Positions 17,117 through 26,264 of a stretch of 64,000 nt of DNA are shown here, piece after piece (positions within the stretch are counted from its first letter, which is position 1; each line of letters begins with the position of its first letter). The translations under genes and the position numbers were made by a program. The notes below the pieces were generated by a model. It worked only from the letters and a program-made list of their open reading frames with translations, was not told the DNA's origin and made no database searches. Origin of the DNA: Shinella kummerowiae (lineage in GTDB: Bacteria; Pseudomonadota; Alphaproteobacteria; Rhizobiales; Rhizobiaceae); NCBI RefSeq assembly GCF_009827055.1, contig NZ_WUMK01000003.1, positions 372,001-436,000 of the forward strand, read 5' to 3'.

Positions 17117-19060
17117 TCAATCCGCGCCAAGCGCCACGGCCGGTTGAAGACGCGAGGCGTTGCGGGCCGGCAGGTAACCGAAGACAAGGCCGGTCAGGAA
17201 CGAGCAGGCGAAGGCGAGTGCGACGGGGCCGACAGTGAAGCTCACCGGCAGACCGAATGCCTGCGCAAGCCCGCCGACGGACAGGCCCAGCACCACGCCG
17301 ATGGCGCCGCCGATCGCCGAGACGACGAGCGCCTCGATGAGGAACTGCAACAGGATGTCCCGCTGGCGTGCACCCGTCGCCATGCGCACGCCTATCTCGC
17401 GCGTTCGTTCGCGCACGCTTACCAGCATGATGTTCATCACGCCGATGCCGCCGACGAGCAGCGAGATGGCGGCGACCGAACCGAGGAAGAGCTTCATCGT
17501 GTTCGAGGTTTCGGTAAACGCCTCGCGCACCGAGGACATGTTGGTGATCTGCGTGTCCTGGGCCTTGTGGCGCTCGTTGAGCAGCGCCTGGATGGCGTCC
17601 TGCGTCAGGTCGATCGCCGAGGCATCCGCAACCTGCACGGTGATGGTGCGCACGTTGCGCTGGCCGAATATCCGCATGCCGCCAGTGGAAAGCGGCACGA
17701 GGATGACATCGTCCTGGTCGTTGCCGCCGGCACTCGCCCCCTTCTCGCTCATCACGCCGATCACCTGGAAGGGAATCTTGTTGACCAGCACATACTGGCC
17801 GAGCGGATTGCCGCCGTCGGGAAACAGCGTCTTTGCCACCGTCTGGCCGAGCACGGTGACCGGCGCATAGGTGTCCATGTCGTCCGCATTGATGAACTCG
17901 CCCGAAGCGACCGCCCAGTTCTTGGCGCGCGGAAACTGCGGCACCGTGCCGTTTGCCGTGGTCTGGTAGTCGATATTGCCGTGGCGCAGCGTCACCGTGC
18001 TCGTCATTTCCGGCACCGCGAACGTGACATTCGGCACCTCGAGGATCGCATCGGCATCCGCGGGAATAAGCGTCACCGGGATGCCGCCGCTGGCGCCGCG
18101 GAAATTCGCCATGCTGGGCCGCACCAGAAGCAGGTCCGACCCCATCGAGGAGATGCGGTCAAGCACGGAGTTCTGCGCGCCTGTGCCGATGGCCAGCATG
18201 GCAACCACCGAGCCGACACCGATGACGATGCCAAGCAGGGTCAGAATGGTGCGGAACAGGTTGGCATGCAGGGCCCGGATCGCCATTTTGATCGCTTCGG
18301 AAACATCGGCAATCGCGGCCGAGCCTTCCTTCACGGCCCTTTGCAGGCCTGCCGCCGCCGTCGAGGATGGGCGCGGCTTGCGGGCGCGGTCAGAGGTGAT
18401 GCGGCCGTCGCGGATCTCGATCAGCCGGTCGGCGGCTTCCGCCACCTCGCGCGAATGGGTGATGAGGATGATCGTATGGCCGTCCTGGTGCATCCTGCGT
18501 AGCAGGGCCATCACCTCCTCGCCACTCTGGCTGTCGAGCGCGCCGGTAGGCTCGTCGGCGAGGATGACGCGGCCGCCATTCATCAGCGCGCGGGCGATCG
18601 ACACGCGCTGCTGCTGGCCGCCGGAAAGCTGGTTCGGCCGATGGTCGAGCCGGTCGCCAAGCTTCAGCGACGAAAGCAGCATGTCCGCCCGCTCCTGCCG
18701 GTCGCGCGCCGAAATGCCGGCATAGATTGCCGGCACCTCGACATTTTCGCGCGCACTCGCCGTCGGAATAAGGTTGTAGCTCTGGAACACGAAGCCGAAG
18801 GTGCGGCGGCGCAGCGCCGCCAGGTCGTCCGTTTCGAAATCGGAAACCGGCTCGCCGTCGATGAGATAGGTGCCGGTGGTCGGCTGGTCGAGACAGCCGA
18901 GAATGTTCATCAACGTCGATTTGCCGGAACCGGACTGGCCGATGATCGCGACGAACTCGCCGGCTTCGATGTCCAGCGAGACGCCGTGCAGCACCTCCAC
19001 GGCGAAACCGTCGTTGAAATAGGTTTTCGTGACGTCCTTGAGCGATATGAGCGCCGTCAT
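17117..19060 (-). CDS. macB: MacB-like ABC transporter (ATPase-permease)
   Basis: A 647-residue MacB-type protein, matching the usual MacB length. The N-terminal ATPase (about residues 1-230) has Walker [17 protein letters not shown], signature [15 protein letters not shown] and Walker [13 protein letters not shown]. One transmembrane helix follows near residue 275, then a large periplasmic domain and three C-terminal helices including [20 protein letters not shown]. With the adjacent adaptor and an outer-membrane TolC-like protein (none seen here) it should form a tripartite pump for macrolides, peptides or lipopeptides. Start at 19060 is ten bases after the adaptor stop, with GAGGAGG upstream. 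Whether it exports the product of the 30-64 kb cluster is unknown. Confidence 0.9.
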   Translation of the reverse strand: MTALISLKDVTKTYFNDGFAVEVLHGVSLDIEAGEFVAIIGQSGSGKSTLMNILGCLDQPTTGTYLIDGEPVSDFETDDLAALRRRTFGFVFQSYNLIPTASARENVEVPAIYAGISARDRQERADMLLSSLKLGDRLDHRPNQLSGGQQQRVSIARALMNGGRVILADEPTGALDSQSGEEVMALLRRMHQDGHTIILITHSREVAEAADRLIEIRDGRITSDRARKPRPSSTAAAGLQRAVKEGSAAIADVSEAIKMAIRALHANLFRTILTLLGIVIGVGSVVAMLAIGTGAQNSVLDRISSMGSDLLLVRPSMANFRGASGGIPVTLIPADADAILEVPNVTFAVPEMTSTVTLRHGNIDYQTTANGTVPQFPRAKNWAVASGEFINADDMDTYAPVTVLGQTVAKTLFPDGGNPLGQYVLVNKIPFQVIGVMSEKGASAGGNDQDDVILVPLSTGGMRIFGQRNVRTITVQVADASAIDLTQDAIQALLNERHKAQDTQITNMSSVREAFTETSNTMKLFLGSVAAISLLVGGIGVMNIMLVSVRERTREIGVRMATGARQRDILLQFLIEALVVSAIGGAIGVVLGLSVGGLAQAFGLPVSFTVGPVALAFACSFLTGLVFGYLPARNASRLQPAVALGAD

Positions 19061-19070
19061 GGCAGCCTCC

Positions 19071-20363
19071 TCAGAACATCGGCGGCATGCGCATGTTGCG
19101 CCGCGAACCGCGGTTGCTCGCAGCACTGCCGTCGGCATCGCCAGACCCGACGACGACCCGGTCGCCTTCGGCAAGGCCGCTTTTCACCTCGACGCTGACG
19201 CGGTTGCGAATGCCGGTCTCGACGTCGCGCACCTCGTTGCCACCGGACGCCGTGACGACCGTCACCTGCGCCTTGCCGTCGCCGCGCTTCATCGTCACGG
19301 CCCCGCTCGGCACAACCAGCACGTCACGCGCGGCCGCCTGCACGAAGAATACCTGTGCACTCATCGAGATCATCAGCTCACCGTCCGCGTTCGGCACATC
19401 GAACAGCGCATTATAGAGCACGACATTGTTTTCGACCGTCGGCGACGGCTCGACCTGCCGCAGCTTGCCCGTGAAGCGCTTTCCCGGCTGGCCGAGCAAC
19501 GTGAAATAGGCCTCCATGCCGACCTTGAGGCGCCCAACATCCGCTTCCGAGACTTCGGCGCGTACCGTCATGGTCGAGAGATCGCCGATCGTGACGATGG
19601 TCGGCGCCGTCTGGCTGGCGTTCAGCGTCTGGCCTTCCTTCACCGGATTGGCGACGATGGTGCCGGCCATGGGCGCATAGATCTTCGTATAGCCGAGATC
19701 GACCTCGTCGCCGGCGAGCGTCGCCTGCTGCTTGCGGATCTGCGCCTCGGTCGCGTTGACGTCCGCCTCTGCTGCTGCCAGATCGGCGACAGCCTGATCA
19801 AGCGCCTGCTGGGCGGCGGCATTGCCGGCAACGAGGTTGCGCTGACGGGCGATATTCGCCTGCTTGAAGACGAGCTGCGCCTTCTTGGACTGGAGCTGCG
19901 CCTGGAGGTTGGCGAGCTCCGCCCGGTTGATCTCGATACGGTTCTCGATGGTCGCCGGGTCGATCTCGGCGATCAGTTGGTCCTTTTTTACCGCATCACC
20001 GATCTCGACATGCATCGCCTTGAGCTGGCCGGAAACCTGCGCGCCGGCATCGACCGACTTCACGGCCTCCAGCGTGCCGACCGCCGTCACCGCATTTTCG
20101 ATGTCGCCGCGCGTAACCGCCTGCGTGATGATCGCCGTCGTCGTTTCAGCCGGCGCATAGGCGCGCCAGCCATAATAACCGACGCCGGCGACAAGGGCGA
20201 TGACGGGAAGCCAGATCCAGGCACGCGACCGTCGCTTGCGCCGCGCGGGCGGGGTCGCGCCCGGCATGAAGGTCACATTGGCGTGACCACCCTCTTCGCC
20301 GGGCGTCGCGTCTGCTTTCGGTCGTGCGGTCTTGGTCATCGGTGTTTCTCGGATCGAGGTCAT
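19071..20363 (-). CDS. macA: MacA-like periplasmic adaptor of tripartite efflux
   Basis: A 430-residue membrane-fusion protein. Short cytoplasmic N-terminus, one helix ([19 protein letters not shown], about residues 50-68), then barrel, lipoyl and hairpin parts: [19 protein letters not shown], a long coiled-coil hairpin rich in Ala/Gln/Glu (about residues 150-230), and [19 protein letters not shown]. It anchors in the inner membrane and bridges to an outer-membrane channel. I use the ATG at 20363 with AAAGGGA upstream; an ATG eight codons later is possible. First gene of the two-gene efflux operon with macB. Confidence 0.9.
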   Translation of the reverse strand: MTSIRETPMTKTARPKADATPGEEGGHANVTFMPGATPPARRKRRSRAWIWLPVIALVAGVGYYGWRAYAPAETTTAIITQAVTRGDIENAVTAVGTLEAVKSVDAGAQVSGQLKAMHVEIGDAVKKDQLIAEIDPATIENRIEINRAELANLQAQLQSKKAQLVFKQANIARQRNLVAGNAAAQQALDQAVADLAAAEADVNATEAQIRKQQATLAGDEVDLGYTKIYAPMAGTIVANPVKEGQTLNASQTAPTIVTIGDLSTMTVRAEVSEADVGRLKVGMEAYFTLLGQPGKRFTGKLRQVEPSPTVENNVVLYNALFDVPNADGELMISMSAQVFFVQAAARDVLVVPSGAVTMKRGDGKAQVTVVTASGGNEVRDVETGIRNRVSVEVKSGLAEGDRVVVGSGDADGSAASNRGSRRNMRMPPMF

Positions 20364-20497
20364 GCCTCTGCCGTCCCTTTGATAAACATGTGACACCGCC
20401 CACCCCGAAGTTGAAGCCCTTGGGATCATTATATTTTCGTAATGTTCCCTTCGATGGCTGCACCGCCCCTCCACCGGGCGGCGCAAGGCCACCGCTT

Positions 20498-21673
20498 TCA
20501 AGCCGCTTTTTCCAGCCGATTTCGCAGGCTCATACCGACCATAACCATGCGGGCGGCGTCTTCGGCCGCGTGGGCCAGCAGTTTTGGTGCGGATGAAATC
20601 GCATCCTCCAGCGAGCAGGGCCGGCTGAGGATGGAGGCGAAGGCGTCGATGCCATGTTCGAAATTGAGCCGCACGCCCTCGCCGATCGTCCCGGCCAGCG
20701 CGATGACGGGAACGCCCGCGCGTTTCGCACGATGCGCCACCTCTGCCGGGACCTTGCCAAAGGGTGTCTGGCCGTCGAGGCTGCCTTCCGCGGTGATGAC
20801 GAGATCCGCCTCCTCTATGAAGCGGTCGAGTTCCAGATATTGCATGACGATGTCGTAGCGGGAATGCAGCTTGCCGCCGAGCAGGCCGAGAATGGCGGCG
20901 CCAAGCCCGCCCGACGCCCCCGAACCGGGCGCCATGCCAACCTCTGCGCCTGTCGCGCGCAAGATGCCTGCTGCGTAGGTTTCCATCGCCGCGGCAAGAA
21001 CCTCCACCTGCTCCGGCGTCGCACCCTTCTGGGGGCCGAAGACCCGGGCGACGCCGCGCTCGCCGAGCAGCACATTGTGCCAGTTGACGGCGGCATCAAT
21101 ACGAACACTGTCGAGGCGTGGATCGCGGCCGGACAGGTCGATGGCGGCGAGATCGGTGAGCGCTGCGCCGCCACGCGGCAGAAGGTCGCCTTCGTTGTCG
21201 AGAAGCCGGATGCCCAGTGCCTCGGCCATGCCGGCGCCGCCGTCGTTGATGCCGCTGTCGCCGCAGCCGAGCAGGATGCGGCGCGCACCGTGATCGAGTG
21301 CCGCACGGACGAGTTCGCCGACGCCGTGGCTCGTCGTCAGGCATGGGTTGCGCTTGCTGCGGGGAACAAGGCTGAGCCCAGCGGCGGCAGCCATCTCAAT
21401 GACGGCGGTCGGCTCGCTGCACCCGCCGAGAAAACCGAAATGCGCCTCGACCGGATCGTTGACGGGGCCGGTTACCGTCAGATGATGAAGCGTGCCGCCG
21501 GTCGCCTTGACGAGGGCCCTGGTGAACCCCTCTCCGCCATCGGCCATCGGCGCCTTCAGCACTATGGCGTCGGGAAACGCCCGGCGCACGCCCTTTTCGA
21601 TGCAATCGGCGGCTTCGTCCGCCGAGAGGCTTTCCTTGAAACCGGAGGGGGCGACTAGAACCGTGAAAGACAT
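20498..21673 (-). CDS. glxK: Glycerate kinase (GarK/GlxK family)
   Basis: A 391-residue type-I glycerate kinase phosphorylating D-glycerate, linking glyoxylate metabolism to glycolysis. Hallmarks are VAPSGFKESLSADEAADCI at the N-terminus, APMADGGEGFTRALV, GCGDSGINDGGAGMAEALG and the C-terminal LVITAEGSLDGQTPFGKVP. Start at 21673 (MSFTVLV) has AAGGAACG upstream. The promoter region contains GGAATA-N15-CGTT, the same ECF-type promoter found before three other genes in 21-28 kb, so it may be stress- or envelope-controlled. A GC hairpin (20463-20481) without a T-run separates it from macA. Confidence 0.9.
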   Translation of the reverse strand: MSFTVLVAPSGFKESLSADEAADCIEKGVRRAFPDAIVLKAPMADGGEGFTRALVKATGGTLHHLTVTGPVNDPVEAHFGFLGGCSEPTAVIEMAAAAGLSLVPRSKRNPCLTTSHGVGELVRAALDHGARRILLGCGDSGINDGGAGMAEALGIRLLDNEGDLLPRGGAALTDLAAIDLSGRDPRLDSVRIDAAVNWHNVLLGERGVARVFGPQKGATPEQVEVLAAAMETYAAGILRATGAEVGMAPGSGASGGLGAAILGLLGGKLHSRYDIVMQYLELDRFIEEADLVITAEGSLDGQTPFGKVPAEVAHRAKRAGVPVIALAGTIGEGVRLNFEHGIDAFASILSRPCSLEDAISSAPKLLAHAAEDAARMVMVGMSLRNRLEKAA

Positions 21674-21716
21674 GGATCGTTCCTTTTCCACTGTGACAAT
21701 GCTGTGACAGAGGAGG

Positions 21717-21741
21717 AACGGGGCGCTGCGACTTCTATTCC
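21717..21741 (-). promoter_or_regulatory. ECF-type promoter of glycerate kinase gene
   Basis: Minus-strand GGAATAG, then CGTTCCTCC, with exactly 15 bases between GGAATA and CGTT. It lies 43 bases before the glxK start. The same two boxes with the same spacing occur at 23706-23730, 24587-24611 and (CGTA variant) 27569-27593, all near the ECF sigma gene at 27005-27547. Confidence 0.7.
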
Positions 21742-21769
21742 GCCAAAGGCGAAGAAAACTTAGCCGGAT

Positions 21770-21797
21770 AAATAAAAAAGGCCGCCAGCGGCGACCT
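21770..21797 (-). terminator. Intrinsic terminator after the SLC13-type gene
   Basis: On the minus strand GGTCGCC-GCT-GGCGGCC (one G-T-type mismatch) is followed by TTTTTTATTTA. It lies just after the stop of the leftward SLC13-type carrier gene and insulates it from the glycerate kinase promoter. Confidence 0.8.
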
Positions 21798-21819
21798 CTT
21801 TGCCTCGTTTTCCGGCGGC

Positions 21820-23298
21820 TCAGCGCAGCGGCAGACCTTGCAAAGGCCAGACCAGCGTGGCGAAGACCAGAAGCAGGGCGATAAACGGCACGATCAGAAA
21901 GCCGGCAAGCCGGAACAGATCGGCCTGGGCGAAGGGTGGAGGATCCATGGCGCCGAACAGGGCGACCGGCTTGGCGGATACAATCAGCGTTTGGCAGAAG
22001 CCGCTCGCCAGCGTCACCACCATCACCAGATTGAGCGGATCGACACCGAGGCCGGCCAGCGGCAAGGCAAGGGCGGGGATGAGCACCGTTGCCCGCGCCG
22101 TGCGGGATGTGATGACGAGGTGGGAGAGCGTCGCCACGATGGCGGCAAAGCCCACGACGACGGCAGGCCAGACGGCCTTGCCCTGGCCCAAAAGCCCGAC
22201 CAGACGGTCGGCCATCACCTTCGCCGTGCCGGTTTCAAGCAGCGCGTCGCCGATGACGAGCGTGCCGGCGAGAAACAGCAACAGGTTCCATTCCACGCCC
22301 TTCAGCGCCGTCTTGAGCGAAAGGCCGGAAACCCGCTCGGTCGCCAGCACGAGGGCGGCGGCAATGCCGGTCAGCGCCATGCCGATGCCATGAAGCGGCT
22401 GGGTCGCGAAAAGCAGAACCATCACGCCGGCAATGGCGAGCACCGTCCATTGTTGCCGTGTGACCGGTGCCGGGGCGTCGTCCTGCCGACGCTGCGCAAG
22501 CACGATCGCCCGCTCTTCACGCGTCAGGAAGACATGCAGCAGGACGGCGCAGGCGAGCAGGCAGCAAAGGAGCGAAAACGGGCCGGCGAGCGCAATCCAG
22601 GCCAGGAACCCAGGCCCCTCGCCGCGTGTACGCTCCATCATGTCGGCAGCCACGAGATGAGCGCCGGCGCCGATCAGCGAGGCACCGGCGGATAGCAGAA
22701 TGATCGACGGGAAAAGAAGCGCCAGTGCCCGGTTGATCCGTGCGTTGGCGATCGCTGCCGAAAGGCCGAGATAGACCGGCGCCAATATGGCCGCGCGCGC
22801 GGAGGTCGAGGGGATGATGAAGGCGGTGGTGAAGATCAGGAGCGTGAGCGCCCAGAACAGGCTCTGCACGGTGTTGATGCGGCTGAGCAGACGGCCGATG
22901 ACCTGTTCGACCACGCCGACCTGCCGCAGCACGGCCGCCACGACGAACGCCGCCAGCATCAGCCAGACAATCTCGTTGCCGAGGGAGCGATAGAGCACAT
23001 CCTCGTCGATCGCACCCATGACCGGCAGGATGGCCGCGCCGGCGAGCGCCACGGGTGTGTCCGGCAGGTCGAGGATGGTCCAGGCGGTGATCGCGGCGAC
23101 AAAGACCGCAAGCGTGAGCCGCATCGGCAGGGTGAGGCCATCGATCGCCAGAAAGATCAGCATGGCGCTGAAGGCGAGGACGATCCCCGCGATGATCTGC
23201 CTCACACGAACAAGCGGCATGCTTGGTTCGAGCGTTGCGGAGGATACCCCACGCCGGTTGGCGTGGAGCGCGGGAGGGGCGATTGCGTAAAGGGTCAC
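21820..23298 (-). CDS. SLC13/DASS-family anion symporter
   Basis: A 492-residue integral membrane protein with about 11-12 helices, of the divalent anion:Na+ symporter (SLC13)/ion-transporter superfamily. It has the paired re-entrant motifs with IPSTSARAAILAPV in the first half and HLVITSRTARATVLIP in the second, matching the SNT-type anion-binding signature. Start is a GTG at 23298 with a perfect AAGGAGG five bases upstream. Substrate likely a dicarboxylate, sulfate or similar anion. Only 31 bases separate it from the Ser/Asn-repeat gene upstream, so both are probably transcribed from the ECF-type promoter at 23706-23730. Confidence 0.85.
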   Translation of the reverse strand: MTLYAIAPPALHANRRGVSSATLEPSMPLVRVRQIIAGIVLAFSAMLIFLAIDGLTLPMRLTLAVFVAAITAWTILDLPDTPVALAGAAILPVMGAIDEDVLYRSLGNEIVWLMLAAFVVAAVLRQVGVVEQVIGRLLSRINTVQSLFWALTLLIFTTAFIIPSTSARAAILAPVYLGLSAAIANARINRALALLFPSIILLSAGASLIGAGAHLVAADMMERTRGEGPGFLAWIALAGPFSLLCCLLACAVLLHVFLTREERAIVLAQRRQDDAPAPVTRQQWTVLAIAGVMVLLFATQPLHGIGMALTGIAAALVLATERVSGLSLKTALKGVEWNLLLFLAGTLVIGDALLETGTAKVMADRLVGLLGQGKAVWPAVVVGFAAIVATLSHLVITSRTARATVLIPALALPLAGLGVDPLNLVMVVTLASGFCQTLIVSAKPVALFGAMDPPPFAQADLFRLAGFLIVPFIALLLVFATLVWPLQGLPLR

Positions 23299-23329
23299 GA
23301 TGCCCTCCTTTCAGTTTTCTGCCGGGGTC

Positions 23330-23662
23330 TCAGTCGTCGTCCGAGGACGAGTTCGAGCTCGAATTGCTCGAGGAGTTGGACGAACTGTTCGAACTTGAAT
23401 TGCTCGACGAATTCGAATTGCGGTTCGAGTTCGAATTCGAGCTGGAATTCCGTGAGGAATTCGAAGACGAGTTGGAGTTGCGGTTCGAACTCCAGCCGCC
23501 GCGGCGGTCGTCATCCCGGTCGCGTTTGTAGCGCGCCTGGCTCTTGCTGCTGTGCGTCATCTTCTTGAGGAACCGAAAGACCGGATCGTCGGCGACGGCC
23601 GGCGCTGGGGCCGTCGCACCGACCACCAGGAATGCGCTCAGTATGGCAATGAACTTCTTCAT
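23330..23662 (-). CDS. Secreted Ser/Asn-repeat protein, function unknown
   Basis: A 110-residue protein I do not recognise. Residues 1-24 are a signal peptide (MKKFIAILSAFLVVGATAPA, cleavage near AVA/DD). Residues 25-57 are basic and charged (FRFLKKMTHSSKSQARYKRD). Residues 58-107 are made only of Ser and Asn with two Arg, largely as SSSN units, ending in three Asp. AAGGAG precedes the ATG. The C-terminal half should be disordered, hydrophilic and exported to the periplasm or outside. It has its own ECF-type promoter and probably heads an operon with the SLC13-type carrier. The repeat length likely varies between strains; this is a real coding frame, given signal peptide, ribosome-binding site and promoter. 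Confidence 0.8.
   Translation of the reverse strand: MKKFIAILSAFLVVGATAPAPAVADDPVFRFLKKMTHSSKSQARYKRDRDDDRRGGWSSNRNSNSSSNSSRNSSSNSNSNRNSNSSSNSSSNSSSNSSSNSSSNSSSDDD
23342..23491. repeat. Ser/Asn-coding low-complexity tract
   Basis: About 150 bp of near-repeating 12-mers built from Ser (TCG, AGC, TCC, TCA) and Asn (AAC, AAT) codons inside the secreted protein gene. Codons vary between units, so the DNA repeat is imperfect while the protein repeat (SSSN) is regular, indicating selection on the protein rather than simple recent slippage. Confidence 0.7.
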
Positions 23663-23705
23663 GGCGTTTCTCCTTTAAAGACAGCCTCGTTGGCTGCGAG
23701 GGAGG

Positions 23706-23730
23706 AACGGCCGCGAGAAGCGACTATTCC
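23706..23730 (-). promoter_or_regulatory. ECF-type promoter of Ser/Asn-repeat gene
   Basis: Minus-strand GGAATAG and CGTTCCTCC with 15 bases between GGAATA and CGTT, 43 bases before the start codon. Both boxes and their flanks (GGAATAG, CGTTCCTCC) are identical to those upstream of the glycerate kinase gene. An AT-rich stretch (TATTTTTATTTTTG) lies just upstream. Confidence 0.75.
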
Positions 23731-23839
23731 ACAAAAATAAAAATATTTTCAACGAGATGGCCCCACATGAACAACGTATGCAGCAGCGCCGCCGCTCCGG
23801 GTTGCAGCGACGGTGAACGCAAGTGGTGCTGGCTCTGGA

Positions 23840-24556
23840 CTACCGCTGCGCGCGGGCGAATTTCCGGTACCAGCCATCCGAGGCGAGGGTCTTGCGCAGG
23901 ATCGTCTGGCGCATATTGCCCTCGACCTCGCTTTCGGCGCGGATATCTGCATCGAGATCGGATGTCTCGCGGCGGAATGGAATGACCTGGACGATCGGCG
24001 TTCCACGCTCCAGCACATGCAGGCCGTCCTCGCCGGTGGCGAAGAAAGGAAAGTGGATTTCCGAGTGGTAGGTATCGGTATCCACGACGCCCGCGACAAT
24101 CTCGAAAATGCCGTTCGGCCGGTTGAGCGGCGGCACGAAGAGGCAGCTCCAACCGGGCGGCGTGCGGATGGTCCAGTAGTTGTGGAACTTGCAGGGCGGC
24201 ATCGGTTCGCGCGGATTGCCGGCCACCTGATGGCTGGCATGATTGCTGACAAGCGTGCGGTCGAAATCCCAGCCGCAATCGACCTTCTTGCCGCCATCGG
24301 AAATTTCCATGCGCACGGTGGCGGCAAGCCCGATCACCCAGCCCGCAGCCATGGCATCCAGGAAGGGCATGCAACGCTTGACCGTGATGCCGCTGTTGTT
24401 CGGCGAGACATGGGCCTCGTCGACCGGCGGCAGCTTGCGGAACCATTCCGGCAAGGCGGTCTTGGCGCGAACGGGGGCCGGGATCACGCCCTCGTCTTCC
24501 TTGCGGCAGAGGAAGGTGAGCCGGGGCTGCGGTTTCTTCAGAAGGGCAAGTGTCAT
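23840..24556 (-). CDS. DUF6065-family conserved protein
   Basis: A 238-residue soluble protein that resembles the uncharacterised DUF6065 family from memory (CRKEDEGVIPAPV, LPEWFRKLPPV, RCMPFLDAMAAGWVIGL, PCKFHNYWTIRTPPGWSCLF, PFFATGEDGLHVLERGTPI). No catalytic motif is evident; the conserved Trp/His/Pro-rich core suggests a compact beta-rich fold. Start at 24556 (MTLALLKK) has GAGGAG eight bases upstream. An ECF-type promoter (GGAATA-N15-CGTT) lies 30 bases upstream of the start. Function unknown; the promoter suggests a role in a stress response. Confidence 0.75.
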   Translation of the reverse strand: MTLALLKKPQPRLTFLCRKEDEGVIPAPVRAKTALPEWFRKLPPVDEAHVSPNNSGITVKRCMPFLDAMAAGWVIGLAATVRMEISDGGKKVDCGWDFDRTLVSNHASHQVAGNPREPMPPCKFHNYWTIRTPPGWSCLFVPPLNRPNGIFEIVAGVVDTDTYHSEIHFPFFATGEDGLHVLERGTPIVQVIPFRRETSDLDADIRAESEVEGNMRQTILRKTLASDGWYRKFARAQR

Positions 24557-24586
24557 TGCTGTTCTCCTCGTCATCGATGGGAGAAG

Positions 24587-24611
24587 AACGGCGGTGGCGA
24601 GGTCCTATTCC
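24587..24611 (-). promoter_or_regulatory. ECF-type promoter of DUF6065 gene
   Basis: Minus-strand GGAATAG and CGTTCTTCTCC, 15 bases between GGAATA and CGTT. Same architecture as the promoters at 21717-21741 and 23706-23730. Confidence 0.75.
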
Positions 24612-24648
24612 CGGCCGACAAAAAAATCGTCCGGGAACAGGCGGGGTG

Positions 24649-24951
24649 TCAGGTGAGGCGGTAGAGTTGCACGGGCCGCTGCGGCGCGCGCTTGATGATG
24701 CCCTTCGCTTCGAGGTCGAGTTGCACGGCCTTCATCCACCAGCCGGCCTTTTGCCGCTCGGGAAAGTTCGTCTCCGACAGGAACGGCAGCAACGCCTCCT
24801 GTGCCTGCGCGACCGTTAAACCCGGAGCCTTGTCCGGCAGGGCGGCGAGGAGGGCTTCACGCATCGCCAGATATTTCGTCCGGTCGACCCGTTCGGTGCG
24901 GCCCGGAACATTGATATTCTGGATTTCGATCTTCTCGGATTTCTCAGGCAT
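24649..24951 (-). CDS. DUF6958-like small protein
   Basis: A 100-residue protein whose sequence (KIEIQNINVPGRTERVDRTKYLAMREALL, then QKAGWWMKAVQLDLEAKGII) recalls the DUF6958 family; the function is unknown, with a winged-helix-like C-terminal half. I start at the ATG at 24951, overlapping the end of the GFA-like gene by eight bases. Third gene of the TetR-controlled operon. The longer open frame upstream is out-of-frame overlap with the neighbouring gene. Confidence 0.7.
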   Translation of the reverse strand: MPEKSEKIEIQNINVPGRTERVDRTKYLAMREALLAALPDKAPGLTVAQAQEALLPFLSETNFPERQKAGWWMKAVQLDLEAKGIIKRAPQRPVQLYRLT

Positions 24952-25480
24952 CGATCGTCCCCGCGATAGCGATTTTCGGATTGCGGAAACCCATGGCGAT
25001 CCACGCTGCCAAGAGTTTTGCATAGAAGGCGACGGTGTGGGTCTTGAGGTTCGGCATGTCGGCCGGCAGGCCGGACGTATCGGCAAGATCGCCGACCATC
25101 GTGCGTAGCTCGGCCTTCGGTCGCGCCTCTTCCGGCCAAAGATGAAGGTAGAGACTGAGCCAGTGGGCGCCTTTCATCTCCAGGAAGACCGGCGTGTTGC
25201 AGCAGGTGGCGACGACGCGCCGCGATCCGGCTGTCGGCGACAAACGAAACTCCTTGAGGTTCTCTTCGCCGGACAGGATGCGGATCCGGTCCTTGCGGTA
25301 TTCCGCAGCCGACGTCGCGTGGTAGGCGGTCAGGGTGTTGCGGGCGCCGGGAAGGGCCGCCAGCCGGCCGGCCGCCGCCCGGCAACTGTTGCAAAGGCAC
25401 TCGGAAACCAGGATCGGGTTTCCGCTGACTTCAAGGCGCGTCTGCCCGCAGGCGCATCCGATATGGGTCAATCTGCTCAT
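24944..25480 (-). CDS. GFA/CENP-V-like zinc protein (DUF6151-like)
   Basis: A 178-residue protein with a cysteine pattern like glutathione-dependent formaldehyde-activating (GFA) domains: CACGQ near the N-terminus, ECLCNSC about 20 residues later, and ATCCNTP in the centre. These suggest a structural and a second zinc site. The remainder (YLHLWPEEARPKAELRTMVGDL, FYAKLLAAWIAMGFRNPKI) resembles DUF6151 proteins. GGAGG lies nine bases before the ATG at 25480, which is inside the 3' end of the TetR gene (50-base overlap), so expression is coupled. Possibly detoxification of an aldehyde or thiol adduct; not certain. Confidence 0.7.
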   Translation of the reverse strand: MSRLTHIGCACGQTRLEVSGNPILVSECLCNSCRAAAGRLAALPGARNTLTAYHATSAAEYRKDRIRILSGEENLKEFRLSPTAGSRRVVATCCNTPVFLEMKGAHWLSLYLHLWPEEARPKAELRTMVGDLADTSGLPADMPNLKTHTVAFYAKLLAAWIAMGFRNPKIAIAGTIDA

Positions 25481-26111
25481 AGGCGTCATCCTCCGTGACG
25501 TTAAACAAATGTCGAATGTATCGCTCCAGATGATCGAGGCTTTCCCGCGCCAGCGCGGGATCATTGCCTGCCTTGGCCAGGACGAAGCCGCCCTGGAGAA
25601 CGGCCTGCGTGTGGCGCGCCAGGCTTTCGGCCGTCCAGTCTGCGGAAATGCCGCGCTGCTGACGCGCCATTTCGATGTCGTCTTCCAGCGTCGCCGTATG
25701 GCCGAATATGCTGCGGCCGCAGGCATCGCGTATGTCGGGCGCACTTTCGTAGACTTCCTGCGCCATCGTGCCGACGAGGCAGGTGAACTCCTTCAATGCG
25801 CCGGCGATGATCGCCTTGCGGAAGGCGACATAGGCGAGAACCCGCGCCAGCGGATCGGCCGGTTCGTGATACGGCGCCGCGGCAAAGAAAGCCGACGTCG
25901 TCTCCGCCCAGAATTCCGCCGCCGCCACGCCGAGAGCTTCCTTGCTCCCGAAGTGATGGAAGAACGCGCCTTTCGTGACGTCGGCGGCCCTGCACAGGTC
26001 GTCGACGCTGGTGGCTGAGAAGCCTTTTTCGCGGATGATGTCGCGGGCCGCCTCCAGGAGACGGATCCGTGCGCTGCCACGTTCGGGTGCGTGTTTCGTA
26101 GGTCTCGACAT
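25431..26111 (-). CDS. TetR-family transcriptional regulator
   Basis: A 226-residue TetR regulator with the standard N-terminal helix-turn-helix (LLEAARDIIREKGFSATSVDDLCRAADVTKGAFFHHFGSK split over about residues 18-58) and a helical ligand domain. It starts the operon with the GFA-like and DUF6958-like genes. A perfect inverted repeat ACATACC/GGTATGT sits 8-29 bases upstream of its start codon, consistent with autorepression of the operon. Inducer unknown. Confidence 0.92.
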   Translation of the reverse strand: MSRPTKHAPERGSARIRLLEAARDIIREKGFSATSVDDLCRAADVTKGAFFHHFGSKEALGVAAAEFWAETTSAFFAAAPYHEPADPLARVLAYVAFRKAIIAGALKEFTCLVGTMAQEVYESAPDIRDACGRSIFGHTATLEDDIEMARQQRGISADWTAESLARHTQAVLQGGFVLAKAGNDPALARESLDHLERYIRHLFNVTEDDAYEQIDPYRMRLRADAP

Positions 26112-26118
26112 GGCAAAA

Positions 26119-26140
26119 ACATACCATACGGTTGGTATGT
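26119..26140. promoter_or_regulatory. TetR operator
   Basis: ACATACC (26119-26125) and GGTATGT (26134-26140) are perfect complements with an 8-base centre, the size expected for a TetR dimer site. It abuts the TetR start codon on its upstream side. The 120 bp to its right up to the anti-sigma stop hold no open frame and no clear terminator. Confidence 0.7.
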
Positions 26141-26264
26141 GTCAAGTATGAGTTTATATCAACCTATCTTGCGGTCATTGTCGGCCCGAACCTGCAGCCG
26201 ATTGCCGACAATCCCCCTTTGCGGGAGCCGGACAACCTGGTCGTGTCGGGAAAAGGCTCCCTGC

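Noticed and set aside
20463-20481. Terminator after glycerate kinase gene
   Set aside because: CCGCCC/GGGCGG hairpin has no T-run on the minus strand; it may be only GC-rich spacer.
23342-23491. CRISPR-like or satellite repeat
   Set aside because: The repeat is a codon-phased SSSN-coding tract inside a gene with signal peptide, ribosome site and promoter; there are no uniform direct repeats with unique spacers.
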